17,451 nt of DNA from CAZZKJ01 sp964654695 (GCA_964654695.1 CAZZKJ010000050.1:1-17451); one strand, 5' to 3'; shown: positions 6,612 through 13,895, counted from the stretch's first letter. Notes: generated by a model from the letters alone, not told the origin. Numbers and translations are program-made.

Positions 6612-7922
6612 CTAACGCCTGCCCCTGAGTTTGCCGTGTTTTACAAACCCGTCATAATGACGCATGAGCAGATGCGATTCTATCTGCCGGAGCGTATCCA
6701 ATACGACCCCGACAACGATAAGCAGGCCCGTTCCCCCAAAATAGAACGGCACGTGGGCTTTGCTTATCAACACGTCGGGCAAAACCGCGATGAATGCCAG
6801 AAAAATCGCCCCGGGAAGAGTGATCCGAGTAAGAACCCTGTCAATGAATTCGGCTGTTTTCTTGCCGGGTCTGATGCCAGGAACGAATCCTCCAGATTTT
6901 TTCATATTCTCGGCAACATCCACCGGATTGAGAACGATCGCCGTATAAAAATAAGTGAAAAATATTATAATGACCGAATAAAGAACCATGTAAACGATAT
7001 GTCCCGGCGATAGAATCAGTGAAACCTTCTGCATAAAATCCACGTTCTTCAAAAAAGCCGCCAGAGTGCCCGGAAACATGATCAACGATTGGGCAAAGAT
7101 AATGGGAATAACTCCGGCAATATTTACCCCCAGGGGGATGTGGCTTGCCTGCCCTCCGTATATTTTTCTCCCCACAACTCTCTTGGCGTATTGAACCGGA
7201 ATCCGCCTTTGCCCCTGCGTAACGAAAATTATGCCGCCAACAATAAACACCATTATCGCAAGCAATATTACCAGCTTGAACGGTGACATCTGGTGAAGCG
7301 ACAGCGCGCGCCAGGTATTGAGCACGTCGGTCGGATACCTGGCGATGATCCCGATAGTAATAATAAGCGAAATGCCGTTTCCGATACCACGTTCGGTAAT
7401 CTGTTCGCCCAGCCACATGACAAAAACGGTGCCGCTGGTCAGCGTAAGAACGGTCAACAGCCTGAATCCCAACCCGGGAAAGAGGACCGCGTGCTGCCCC
7501 TGAGATCCGGTCATGTTTTCCAGGAAAATCGCAATTCCGAATGCCTGGACCGAGGACAAAACGACCGTTCCATAACGCGTATACTGCGTAATCTTCTTTC
7601 TGCCTTCCTCTCCTTCTTTCGCAAGTTTTTCGAAGTAAGGAATGACGGCCTGGAAAAGCTGCAGGATAATCGATGCGCTGATATACGGCATGATGCCCAG
7701 GGCAAAGATCGTCGCCCTTCTGAGGTTCCCGCCGGCAAAGAGATCATAAAGGCCGAGAACGGTGCCCTTGTTGCCTTCGAAAAAGCCCGTCAGAACGCTG
7801 GCATCGATTCCGGGGCTCGTAATATGAGCGCCTATCCGGTAGACGAACAAAAGGGCAACGGTAAAAAGAACCCTTCTCTTCAGCTCCGGAATATTGAGTA
7901 TTTCTTGCAGCTTTGTTATCAT
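6612..7922 (-). CDS. secY: Preprotein translocase channel subunit SecY
   Basis: Central pore of the Sec translocon in the inner membrane, working with SecE, SecG and SecA. It has 436 residues, normal length, with ten hydrophobic segments expected from the pattern. The first is about 16-35, after NIPELKRR. Other marks are FALGIMPYISASIILQL (73-89), TERGIGNGISLIITIGI (177-192), the cytosolic loop QGQRRIPVQYAKRVVGRKIYGG (236-257) that contacts ribosome and SecA, and GGFVPGIRPG (344-353). The C-terminal tail is HLLMRHYDGFVKHGKLRGRR. The start ATG is fixed by the conserved N-terminus and an in-frame stop just upstream, yet it has no clear Shine-Dalgarno site. A six-codon frame ends on it as TAATG. 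Confidence 0.98.
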   Translation of the reverse strand: MITKLQEILNIPELKRRVLFTVALLFVYRIGAHITSPGIDASVLTGFFEGNKGTVLGLYDLFAGGNLRRATIFALGIMPYISASIILQLFQAVIPYFEKLAKEGEEGRKKITQYTRYGTVVLSSVQAFGIAIFLENMTGSQGQHAVLFPGLGFRLLTVLTLTSGTVFVMWLGEQITERGIGNGISLIITIGIIARYPTDVLNTWRALSLHQMSPFKLVILLAIMVFIVGGIIFVTQGQRRIPVQYAKRVVGRKIYGGQASHIPLGVNIAGVIPIIFAQSLIMFPGTLAAFLKNVDFMQKVSLILSPGHIVYMVLYSVIIIFFTYFYTAIVLNPVDVAENMKKSGGFVPGIRPGKKTAEFIDRVLTRITLPGAIFLAFIAVLPDVLISKAHVPFYFGGTGLLIVVGVVLDTLRQIESHLLMRHYDGFVKHGKLRGRR

Positions 7923-7956
7923 TAGTTGTCAAAGAGCATATGGCCCGCAGGGGCGA

Positions 7957-8400
7957 TTAATCGATAATCTTGATTGTTCCTCCAGCTTTTTCAACCAGTT
8001 CCCTGGCATTCTTGCTGCATTTATGTACTACGACCGTAACCGCGTGTTCGACCTTGCCGTCGCCGAGAAGTTTTACGGGCAGCCGCGTCTTCTTTATAAG
8101 TCCGGAATCGAGAAGCGCATCCATGTTGACTTCGGTTCCCGCCGGAAAACGGTCGAGATCCTTCACGTTTACCAATTGGTAAATCGTTTTGAAAATATTA
8201 GTAAATCCGCGTTTGGGAACGCGTCTCTGCAGCGGCATTTGACCGCCTTCGAACCAGGAGGGAATCGAGACGCCCGAGCGCGAGCCCTGCCCCTTGTGTC
8301 CCCGGCACGAGGTTTTTCCGTGCCCGGACCCGGGGCCGCAGCCAACCCTTTTGCGTTTTTTTCTCGATCCGCGCGCGCTTTTCAGATTGCCGAGCTTCAT
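7957..8400 (-). CDS. rplO: 50S ribosomal protein L15
   Basis: uL15, a late assembly protein of the 50S with a long basic extension through the rRNA core. It has 147 residues, typical. The glycine- and arginine-rich N-terminal part (RGSRKKRKRVGCGPGSGHGKTSCRGHKGQGSRSG) is followed by FEGGQMPLQRRVPKRGF and the globular domain ending AGGTIKIID. The ATG overlaps the rpmD stop by 4 nt (ATGA). secY follows 34 nt downstream, the standard spc order. Confidence 0.97.
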   Translation of the reverse strand: MKLGNLKSARGSRKKRKRVGCGPGSGHGKTSCRGHKGQGSRSGVSIPSWFEGGQMPLQRRVPKRGFTNIFKTIYQLVNVKDLDRFPAGTEVNMDALLDSGLIKKTRLPVKLLGDGKVEHAVTVVVHKCSKNARELVEKAGGTIKIID

Positions 8401-8615
8401 TTTTTAACCGCCTTGGAGCTTTTCGATTTCGGTTTTTCCTCCTCAACACGGACGAGGTGCCTGATCTGGCGAAGCATGCCCCTGAGCTGGGGCGTATCCG
8501 TCTTGACCAGCGTTTCATAATTATGATGAAACCCGATCGCCCGCATGGTTTGCTTATGCTTCTTCTGGCTTCCTATCAGGCTCTTTATTTGAGTTACTTT
8601 CAGTTTTTTCGCCAT
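8397..8615 (-). CDS. rpmD: 50S ribosomal protein L30, overprinted with rpsE
   Basis: uL30, a small 50S protein. It has 72 residues: MAKKLKVTQIKSLIGSQ, then MRAIGFHHNYETLVKTDTPQLRGMLRQIRHLVRVE, followed by a short basic tail (about 58-72). The start at 8615 follows from the conserved N-terminus and AAGG about 8 nt upstream. In-frame upstream Met codons at 8648 and 8726 give no L30 sequence. The first 62 nt lie inside the 3' end of rpsE, in a different frame, a far longer overlap than the 4-nt junctions elsewhere here. The stop overlaps the rplO ATG. Confidence 0.94.
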   Translation of the reverse strand: MAKKLKVTQIKSLIGSQKKHKQTMRAIGFHHNYETLVKTDTPQLRGMLRQIRHLVRVEEEKPKSKSSKAVKK

Positions 8616-9168
8616 TTTCTTCGCCTTTTTCAATTCCAAAGAGTTCATTAATTGAAATTCCGCGGCGCCGGGCCACGTCCTTAGCGCTTTCCAATCTTGA
8701 TAGTCCGACCATCGTGGCCTTGACAAGGTTATGGGGATTATTGGATCCCAGCGATTTGGCCAGTATGTCTTTGATTCCCGCCGACTCCATCACGGCGCGC
8801 ACCGGTCCACCCGCGATAACGCCGGTGCCGGGAGATGCCGGTTTAAGAATGACAAAACCGGCTCCATATTTGCCTCGAACCTCAAAAGGAATCGTACCTC
8901 CCAGCAGGGGTATCCTGATCATCGAGCGTTTGGCCGATTCGGTGCCTTTCTTGATGGCGTCGATAATCTCATTCGCCTTGCCCATGCCGATACCGACTTT
9001 GCCCATACCGTCCCCGACGGTCACGAGGGCGTTGAAGCTGAATCTCCTGCCGCCTTTCACCACCTTGGCAACGCGGTTGATGTTAATTGTCTGCTCTATG
9101 TACTCGGGACCTTTCGGTTTGCCCCTCATGCCATCTGCGCCTCTTCTATCTCTTGGCCTGCCCGCCAT
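8554..9168 (-). CDS. rpsE: 30S ribosomal protein S5
   Basis: uS5, at the mRNA entry channel, with roles in fidelity and helicase activity. It has 204 residues. The double-stranded RNA-binding domain starts INRVAKVVKGGRRFSFNALV (30-49), followed by VGIGMGKANEIIDAIKKG (58-75). The second domain has GTGVIAGGPVRAVMESAGI (114-132) and SNNPHNLVKATMVGL (142-156). The body ends near FGIE (180). A 24-residue hydrophilic, acidic tail follows, and its last 20 codons are also the start of rpmD in another frame. The N-terminus is MAGRPRDRRGADG. AAGGAG lies 12 nt before the ATG, a long spacing. Internal ATG 9129 is a weaker alternative start. Confidence 0.96.
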   Translation of the reverse strand: MAGRPRDRRGADGMRGKPKGPEYIEQTININRVAKVVKGGRRFSFNALVTVGDGMGKVGIGMGKANEIIDAIKKGTESAKRSMIRIPLLGGTIPFEVRGKYGAGFVILKPASPGTGVIAGGPVRAVMESAGIKDILAKSLGSNNPHNLVKATMVGLSRLESAKDVARRRGISINELFGIEKGEENGEKTESNSNKEPDRKPEEA

Positions 9169-9171
9169 TGA

Positions 9172-9201
9172 TTACGCACTCTCCTTACTCGGTTCGATCA
9201 T
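9172..9201 (-). CDS. Possible 9-codon leader ORF in frame before rpsE
   Basis: It encodes MIEPSKESA then TAA. A perfect AAGGAG (9208-9213) sits 6 nt before its ATG, a better site than that of rpsE itself. It is in the same frame as rpsE, separated by TAA TCA, and its Lys-Glu codons form the rpsE ribosome site. This may be a leader peptide, or the true S5 start if the TAA is a sequence error. Confidence 0.4.
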   Translation of the reverse strand: MIEPSKESA

Positions 9202-9243
9202 AATTGTCTCCTTCTTCGGCCCCAGTTGGCCGCCTCAATATTA

Positions 9244-9615
9244 TTAAAAGCTCAATCCGTTCTCGCGCGCGGCCGCGGCCAACGCGGCTACCCTGCCGTG
9301 ATAAAGATACCCGCCCCTGTCGAAAGAAACGCTGGCAACACCTTTTCCCTTTGCATGTTCGGCTATCATACGCCCGACTTCTTTGGCCTGAAGGATTTTT
9401 GTGCTTTCGCTTCCTTCCGCTTTAAGTTTGCCGAGTTTTAAACTTGAAGCGGAGGCAATCGTAATTCCGCCAACATCATCTATGACCTGAGCATATATAT
9501 GATGAGCACTTTTAAAAACGCACAGCCGCGGACGGGAGGGGGTTCCGGATACTTTTTTCTTGACCCTCAAATGCCGTCTTTTTTTTCTGTACTGTTTCTC
9601 GTTTTTCACTTTCAT
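9244..9615 (-). CDS. rplR: 50S ribosomal protein L18
   Basis: uL18, which binds 5S rRNA with L5 and joins it to the 50S. It has 123 residues. The basic N-terminus (KNEKQYRKKRRHLRVKKKV) precedes SGTPSRPRLCVFKSAHHIYAQVIDD. The body has the typical KILQAKEVGRMIAEHAKGKGVASVSFDRGGYLYHGRVAALAAAARENGLSF. I chose ATG 9615, with AGGA 8 nt upstream. The in-frame TTG at 9621 has its ribosome site too close. rplF lies 12 nt upstream; a 75-nt gap to rpsE carries the mini-ORF. Confidence 0.97.
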   Translation of the reverse strand: MKVKNEKQYRKKRRHLRVKKKVSGTPSRPRLCVFKSAHHIYAQVIDDVGGITIASASSLKLGKLKAEGSESTKILQAKEVGRMIAEHAKGKGVASVSFDRGGYLYHGRVAALAAAARENGLSF

Positions 9616-9627
9616 AATCAAAGTCCT

Positions 9628-10170
9628 TTAAGTTCCGGCTGCCGTTTTCCCGGCTTTGCGCTGGATGAATTCGCCGGTGTATTTTATGCCCTTCCCCTTG
9701 TACGGTTCAGGAGGCCGCACTCCACGAATATTGGCCGCGGTCTGGCCCACTTTATCTTTTTCAATTCCTGAAATATTGATTTGCGTGGGAGACGGTGTTT
9801 TGATCTCAATTCCTTCGGACGGGCTGAAAACGACCGGGTGCGAAAACCCGACGGTAAGAACAAGATCCTTGCCTTTCATCTCGGCTTTGTAACCAACACC
9901 GACTATTTCCAACTGCTTGGAAAAACCTTCCGACACTCCGTCAACCATATTCGCAATCAGAGCCCTCGTAAGCCCGTGCATCGAACGGTGATATTTATCA
10001 TCCGACGGCCGTGAAACGGTAATGATATTATTCTCCTGCTTTACCGAACAAACACCCGGCAGCTCTTTGCTGATAGCCCCCTTGGGACCTTTAACATTGG
10101 CCACGGCGCCGTCAATGGTGACAGTTACACCGCTTGGTATGTTTATAGGCTTCAACCCTACTCGCGACAT
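9628..10170 (-). CDS. rplF: 50S ribosomal protein L6
   Basis: uL6, near the factor-binding region and sarcin-ricin loop. It has 180 residues in two repeated domains. It begins SRVGLKPINIPSGVTVTIDG. The C-terminal signature is GQTAANIRGVRPPEPYKGKGIKY (about 142-164), with the EFIQRKAGKTAAGT tail. GGAGG lies 5 nt before the ATG. The 56-nt gap from rpsH holds only a weak CCGG-rich inverted repeat and this ribosome site. Confidence 0.98.
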   Translation of the reverse strand: MSRVGLKPINIPSGVTVTIDGAVANVKGPKGAISKELPGVCSVKQENNIITVSRPSDDKYHRSMHGLTRALIANMVDGVSEGFSKQLEIVGVGYKAEMKGKDLVLTVGFSHPVVFSPSEGIEIKTPSPTQINISGIEKDKVGQTAANIRGVRPPEPYKGKGIKYTGEFIQRKAGKTAAGT

Positions 10171-10226
10171 AAATCCTCCGTTAATTTTTCAAAATCCGGC
10201 CGGACCGGCAAAATATTCGTTCGTAC

Positions 10227-10625
10227 CTACCAGACTTCGCAAAGCACTTCGCCGCCGATTCCTTTTTTGCGGCATTCCGAATCCCTGAGCAAACCCTGGG
10301 ACGTCGAAATAATAGCCATACCGTATCCTCCCAAAACCCGGGGAAGCTCTCCGGCGGACACGTAGACACGCAAGCTGGGCTTGCTGATTCGCTTGAGCCC
10401 TGAAATCACGCTTTCCATGCCTTCGTTATACTTGATATGTACCCGCAGAATACCCTGCTTGTTGTCCTCAATATAATTCACTTTCTTGATGAAGCCCGAA
10501 TCGAGCAGTATCCTGCTTATTTCCGCCTTCAGTCTCGAAGCCGGGATATCCACATACTTGTGTTTGGCGGAAACCGCGTTTCTCAATCTGGTTAGATAGT
10601 CCGAAATCGGATCGGTCATTGTCAC
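10227..10625 (-). CDS. rpsH: 30S ribosomal protein S8
   Basis: uS8, a primary 16S binder; in E. coli it represses spc-operon translation by binding near the L5 start. It has 132 residues: TDPISDYLTRLRNAVSAKH, then IPASRLKAEISRILLDSGFI and the C-terminal signature GISTSQG-like IISTSQGLLRDSECRKKGIGGEVLCEVW. The start is GTG 10625 with GGGAG 9 nt upstream. The in-frame ATG two codons later (10619) gives an equally plausible N-terminus but a long spacing of 15 nt. It is 32 nt after rpsN. Confidence 0.97.
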   Translation of the reverse strand: MTMTDPISDYLTRLRNAVSAKHKYVDIPASRLKAEISRILLDSGFIKKVNYIEDNKQGILRVHIKYNEGMESVISGLKRISKPSLRVYVSAGELPRVLGGYGMAIISTSQGLLRDSECRKKGIGGEVLCEVW

Positions 10626-10657
10626 GGCTAAACACTCCCTGAGTTCTATTGCTGTTC

Positions 10658-10843
10658 TTACCAGCTGGATTTAACTACGCCCGGGATATGCCCCTGCAGC
10701 GCAAGTTCACGGAAACAAATCCGGCATACCCCGAATTTACGCAGGTATGCGCGCGACCTGCCGCATCTTCCACAGCGGCTGTAGGCGCGAACCTTGAACT
10801 TGGGCGGCCTGCTGGCTTTGGCAATCCATGATTTTTTTGCCAC
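10658..10843 (-). CDS. rpsZ: 30S ribosomal protein S14, zinc type (GTG start)
   Basis: uS14 of the 30S head, in the short zinc-ribbon form. It has 61 residues with C24-x2-C27 and C40-x2-C43 in SRCGRCGRS and GVCRICFREL, ending HIPGVVKSSW. The zinc-free form is about 90-100 residues. The start is GTG 10843 (AKKSWIAKA); only a weak GAGAG site is seen upstream. It is 17 nt after rplE, so coupling is likely. Often labelled rpsN type Z. Confidence 0.96.
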   Translation of the reverse strand: MAKKSWIAKASRPPKFKVRAYSRCGRCGRSRAYLRKFGVCRICFRELALQGHIPGVVKSSW

Positions 10844-10860
10844 GTTACTCTCTCGCTCTC

Positions 10861-11403
10861 TTACTGAGTTCTGAACGGCATGCCCATTTTTTTCAAAAGC
10901 AGGGCCGCTTGCTCATCAGTTTTGGCTGTTGTTACGATACATATATCCATACCCAACATTTTCGTTACTTTGTCATAGTCGATTTCAGGAAAAATAATGT
11001 GCTCTTTTACTCCCAATGTATAATTGCCGCGTCCATCGAAACTTTTAGTAGGCACGCCCCTGAAATCACGAATTCGAGGAAGGGCTATATTAAGAAGCCT
11101 GTCGAGAAATTCGTACATCATGTCCCCGCGAAGCGTAACTTTACAGCCGATAGGCATTCCCGAGCGCAGCTTGAAGGCTGCAACCGAGATCCTCGCCCTG
11201 CACAGTTTCGGTTTTTGGCCCGTTATAGTCATCAAATCGCCCATGGCCGAATCGAGAAGCTTGGCATCCTGCATGGCATCACCCACACCCATGTTTACAA
11301 CGATTTTCTCGAAACGGGGAACCTGCATCTCATTCTCAAACCCGAGTTCTTTTTTGAGAGACGGAAGAATTTCACTCAAATATTTTTGCTTCAATCTAGC
11401 CAT
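10861..11403 (-). CDS. rplE: 50S ribosomal protein L5
   Basis: uL5, which binds 5S rRNA and contacts the P-site tRNA. It has 180 residues. Marks are MARLKQKYLSEILPSL, then VPRFEKIVVNMGVGDAMQDAK, the QKPKLCRARISVAAFKLRSGMPIGCKVTLRG segment and GRGNYTLGVKEHIIFPEIDYDKV near the C-terminal third. ATG 11403 is chosen, with GGAG about 9 nt upstream. A TTG two codons earlier would put the ribosome site too close. It follows rplX by 18 nt. Confidence 0.98.
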   Translation of the reverse strand: MARLKQKYLSEILPSLKKELGFENEMQVPRFEKIVVNMGVGDAMQDAKLLDSAMGDLMTITGQKPKLCRARISVAAFKLRSGMPIGCKVTLRGDMMYEFLDRLLNIALPRIRDFRGVPTKSFDGRGNYTLGVKEHIIFPEIDYDKVTKMLGMDICIVTTAKTDEQAALLLKKMGMPFRTQ

Positions 11404-11421
11404 TTTCAAGACTCCAGAATA

Positions 11422-11745
11422 TTAATCACCGCTTATTATCATCTCATCGCAAGACTTGCAGACTCTGACCTTTACGCCGTCCGCCAGGTGACTGATGCCG
11501 GTTCGTGCCAGCTTCGAACACTTGGGACATATCAACATTACATTCGAAACATGGATCGGAGCTTCTTTTTCCAGAATCCCGCCCTGTTCGGTTTGAGAAC
11601 GGGCACGCGTGTGCCTCTTGATGAGATTGACTTTTTCAACTATCAGGCGATTGCTCTTGGGATATACCTTGAGGACCCTGCCAACCTTGCCCTTGTGGTT
11701 GCCCGATATCACTTTTACCGTGTCGTTCTTGACTATTTTCATCAT
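11422..11745 (-). CDS. rplX: 50S ribosomal protein L24 with zinc ribbon
   Basis: uL24, an assembly initiator that binds the 5' region of 23S rRNA. It has 107 residues. The KOW motif is at about 5-32 (VKNDTVKVISGNHKGKVGRV), followed by VEKVNLIKRHTR. The C-terminal part has four cysteines, C73-x2-C76 and C96-x2-C99 (ICPKCSK ... VCKSCDE), the zinc-ribbon variant. Two adjacent ATGs (11745 and 11742) are possible starts; GGAG lies 8 nt before the first. It is 49 nt after rplN. Confidence 0.97.
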   Translation of the reverse strand: MMKIVKNDTVKVISGNHKGKVGRVLKVYPKSNRLIVEKVNLIKRHTRARSQTEQGGILEKEAPIHVSNVMLICPKCSKLARTGISHLADGVKVRVCKSCDEMIISGD

Positions 11746-11794
11746 GGCAGTTCTCCAATCTATCCCTGAGAGTTCCGCATATATAAATTCATAA

Positions 11795-12163
11795 TCACAG
11801 GACTTCCGGCGCGAGGGAGATAATTTTCATGAATTTCTTATCTCTCAGCTCTCTGGCCACGGGGCCGAAAATTCTCGTGCCCACCGGCTCCATATTGTCA
11901 TTTATAATGACCGCGGCGTTTTCGTCGAACCGGATATAGCTTCCGTCATCTCTTCTAATCTCCTTCTTTGTTCTCACGACAACTGCTTTGGCCACTTGTC
12001 CTTTTTTCACGATTCCATTGGGGATAGCGATCTTGACGGAAACGGAAATCACATCCCCCACCCTCGCATATCTCCTTCTTGTTCCGCCGAGCACCTTGAT
12101 GCAAAGAAGACCTTTTGCTCCAGAATTATCCGCAACGCGAAGCCTGGTTTCAGCTTTAATCAT
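11795..12163 (-). CDS. rplN: 50S ribosomal protein L14
   Basis: uL14, at the subunit interface and the binding site of silencing factor RsfS. It has 122 residues, exactly typical: MIKAETRLRVADNSGAKGL, the KVLGGTRRRYARVGDVISVSVK signature and the C-terminal PVGTRIFGPVARELRDKKFMKIISLAPEVL. AAGGAG lies 11 nt before the ATG. First gene of the spc block, 73 nt after rpsQ, with no promoter or terminator visible in that gap. Confidence 0.98.
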   Translation of the reverse strand: MIKAETRLRVADNSGAKGLLCIKVLGGTRRRYARVGDVISVSVKIAIPNGIVKKGQVAKAVVVRTKKEIRRDDGSYIRFDENAAVIINDNMEPVGTRIFGPVARELRDKKFMKIISLAPEVL

Positions 12164-12236
12164 TTTCTACAGAACTCCTTCACACGATCGAACATCGTTG
12201 CGCAGCCGGCCCTGATAATCAAGGTTCGCGCATTTG

Positions 12237-12494
12237 CTATTTTGCCTTCTCAAGTACATCCACGAGACGCCAGCGTTTGGATTTGCTCAGAGGCCTGGTC
12301 GATACGACTTTGACTTTATCTCCGATGCCGCATTGATTCTGCGGATCATGAGCCGTCAGTTTAGCTGCTCTCTTTATATACTTTCCATAAATCCTGTGCT
12401 TAACAAGGCGCTCGATTTTCACAACAATGGTTTTATCCATCTTGTTGCTCTGCACGACTCCAATAAAAACTTTTCTGGTATTTCTCTCATCCAT
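12237..12494 (-). CDS. rpsQ: 30S ribosomal protein S17
   Basis: uS17, an OB-fold 16S binder needed early in 30S assembly. It has 85 residues: RKVFIGVVQSNKMDKTIVVKIERLVKHRIYGKYIKR, then the signature CGIGDKVKVVSTRPLSKSKRWRLVDVLEKAK. GGGAG lies 6 nt before the ATG at 12494. Last gene of the S10 block, 46 nt after rpmC. Confidence 0.98.
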   Translation of the reverse strand: MDERNTRKVFIGVVQSNKMDKTIVVKIERLVKHRIYGKYIKRAAKLTAHDPQNQCGIGDKVKVVSTRPLSKSKRWRLVDVLEKAK

Positions 12495-12540
12495 TAGGAC
12501 TCCCTGGGATCATCATTAACCAATGCTGTCGTTTTCACCG

Positions 12541-12798
12541 CTATTTTCCGCCGGTTTTCCCGTCCTCCGCTGTTTTACCCCCGGCGGCAAGCATTTCACC
12601 CGGTTTGGCTCCCGATTGTTTTTCCTTCAAAATCGTTTTCGATCTTGCGAGTTCTTTGCGCAGATACCGGACCTTGAGAGGGTCGTCCAGCTGTTTGACC
12701 GCCAGCTTGATCTTGAGATTCGCCAATTCCTCGATAATATTGTCATGGTGAACCTGCAATTCCTCAAAAGTCATTTCACGCATCTCATTGGATTTCAT
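12541..12798 (-). CDS. rpmC: 50S ribosomal protein L29, with C-terminal tail
   Basis: uL29, a two-helix protein beside the tunnel exit, near where trigger factor and SRP dock. It has 85 residues. The core is MKSNEMREMTFEELQVHHDNI ... LANLKIKLAVKQLDDPLKVRYLRKELARSKTILKEK (1-60). About 20-25 extra residues (61-85, rich in Gly, Lys, Ala and Glu) extend beyond the usual 60-70. The gene starts 2 nt after rplP, with only a weak ribosome site, so it is probably read by coupling. Confidence 0.96.
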   Translation of the reverse strand: MKSNEMREMTFEELQVHHDNIIEELANLKIKLAVKQLDDPLKVRYLRKELARSKTILKEKQSGAKPGEMLAAGGKTAEDGKTGGK

Positions 12799-12800
12799 CT

Positions 12801-13220
12801 CTACTCACCCGATCCTTCGCGAAATACAAATCTGGTCTTGATCGGAAGTTTTGCCGCCGCCAGAGTCATCGCCTGCTTGGCGACCGATTTAGGCACGCCT
12901 TCGAGTTCGAACAGAATCCTGCCGGGTTTGACGACTGCGACCCAATATTCGGGCGCTCCCTTGCCTTTGCCCATACGCGTCTCCGCGGGCTTGACGGTAA
13001 CCGGCTTATCCGGGAAAATCCTTATCCATAATTTGCCTATTCTCTTGATATGCCGTGTAATGGCAACACGGGCGGCCTCGATCTGCTTGTTAGTGATCCA
13101 CTTTGGCTCAAGAGCTTTCAGGCCGTATTCGCCGAAAGCGATCGTAGCGCCCCTGGTCGCGCGCCCCTTCATGCGGCCGCGCTGCTGCTTGCGGTGTTTT
13201 ACTCTCTTAGGCATTAACAT
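12801..13220 (-). CDS. rplP: 50S ribosomal protein L16
   Basis: uL16, near the A-site tRNA elbow and essential for peptidyl transferase assembly. It has 139 residues: PKRVKHRKQQRGRMKGRATRG at the start, LEPKWITNKQIEAARVAITRHIKR in the middle, and PDKPVTVKPAETRMGKGKGAPEYWVAVVKPGRILFE with the conserved Arg that is hydroxylated in E. coli (ETRMGKGKG). Start ATG 13220 (MLMPKRV) with AAGGT 7 nt upstream; ATG 13214 is possible. It lies 3 nt after rpsC. Confidence 0.98.
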   Translation of the reverse strand: MLMPKRVKHRKQQRGRMKGRATRGATIAFGEYGLKALEPKWITNKQIEAARVAITRHIKRIGKLWIRIFPDKPVTVKPAETRMGKGKGAPEYWVAVVKPGRILFELEGVPKSVAKQAMTLAAAKLPIKTRFVFREGSGE

Positions 13221-13223
13221 GAT

Positions 13224-13895
13224 TTACCTTGCTCCCTCATCGGATCCGGCCAGCTCCTTTTTGAAATCCTTGGGAAATATTTCTCCCTTATAAATCCATA
13301 CCTTGACACCCACGCACCCGAATGTCGTATGAGCCGTAGCGATTGCATAATCGATATTCGCCCTGAGGGTATGCAGAGGCACTCGACCTTCATGATATCC
13401 CTCGCGCCGCGCCATTTCCGCGCCGCCAAGTCTGCCGGAACATTTCACCTTAATGCCCAGAGCGCCCATCCGCATGGCCGAAGCGATAGTCTTCTTCATA
13501 GCTCTCCTGAAGGACACCCGCTGTTCGAGCTGCATGGCGATGTGTTCGGACACGAGCTGCGAATTGAGCTCCGGTTTTTTAACGTCTTTTATATTGATTT
13601 GTATATTCTTGCCGGAAAGGTGTTTCAGCTCATCGCGGAGCATATCGACTTCGCTGCCTTTTCGCCCGATAACCATGCCGGGCCGGGCCGTAAAAATATT
13701 TACAACCGCTTTGCCGCTCGATCTTTCGATATCAATCTTCGCAACACCGGCTTTGAACAGCCTCTTTTTAATATATTTGCGAATCTTGATGTCCTCATTC
13801 AACCACCGGGCATAGTCTTTCCCGGCAAACCATCGGGAATCCCAGGTTCTGTTAATTCCCAATCTCAATCCAACGGGGTTGGTTTTTTGCCCCAT
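13224..13895 (-). CDS. rpsC: 30S ribosomal protein S3
   Basis: uS3, at the mRNA entry tunnel. It has 223 residues. It begins GQKTNPVGLRLGINRTWDSRWF. The type II KH domain has GMVIGRKGSEV at about 73-83. The C-terminal domain has RRAMKKTIASAMRMGALGIKVKCSGRLGGAEMAR and ends GEIFPKDFKKEL plus a short tail. ATG 13895 is chosen: GGGAGG lies 9 nt upstream and MGQK is the conserved N-terminus. The frame is open to 13940, but that would overlap rplV. It is 16 nt after rplV. Confidence 0.98.
   Translation of the reverse strand: MGQKTNPVGLRLGINRTWDSRWFAGKDYARWLNEDIKIRKYIKKRLFKAGVAKIDIERSSGKAVVNIFTARPGMVIGRKGSEVDMLRDELKHLSGKNIQINIKDVKKPELNSQLVSEHIAMQLEQRVSFRRAMKKTIASAMRMGALGIKVKCSGRLGGAEMARREGYHEGRVPLHTLRANIDYAIATAHTTFGCVGVKVWIYKGEIFPKDFKKELAGSDEGAR

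Noticed and set aside
8616..8726. Longer L30 start giving 109 residues
   Set aside because: The added residues have no L30 similarity and are simply rpsE read in another frame.
10196..10208. Inverted repeat CCGG/CCGG between rpsH and rplF as a terminator
   Set aside because: The stem is only 4 bp and the following T-run is 4. The rplF ribosome site is nearby, so a terminator is unlikely.
10828..11769. Long plus-strand open frame (313 codons) antisense to rplE and rplX
   Set aside because: It covers well-conserved L5 and L24 on the opposite strand, and its translation has no recognisable domain. It is a shadow frame.
11763..11793. Ten-codon frame before rplX (starts MNLYMRN)
   Set aside because: It has no ribosome site before its ATG and lies in an AT-rich gap, so it is probably chance.
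12523..13293. Plus-strand open frame of 256 codons antisense to rpmC, rplP and the rpsC end
   Set aside because: It is antisense to conserved ribosomal proteins and has no recognisable domain.
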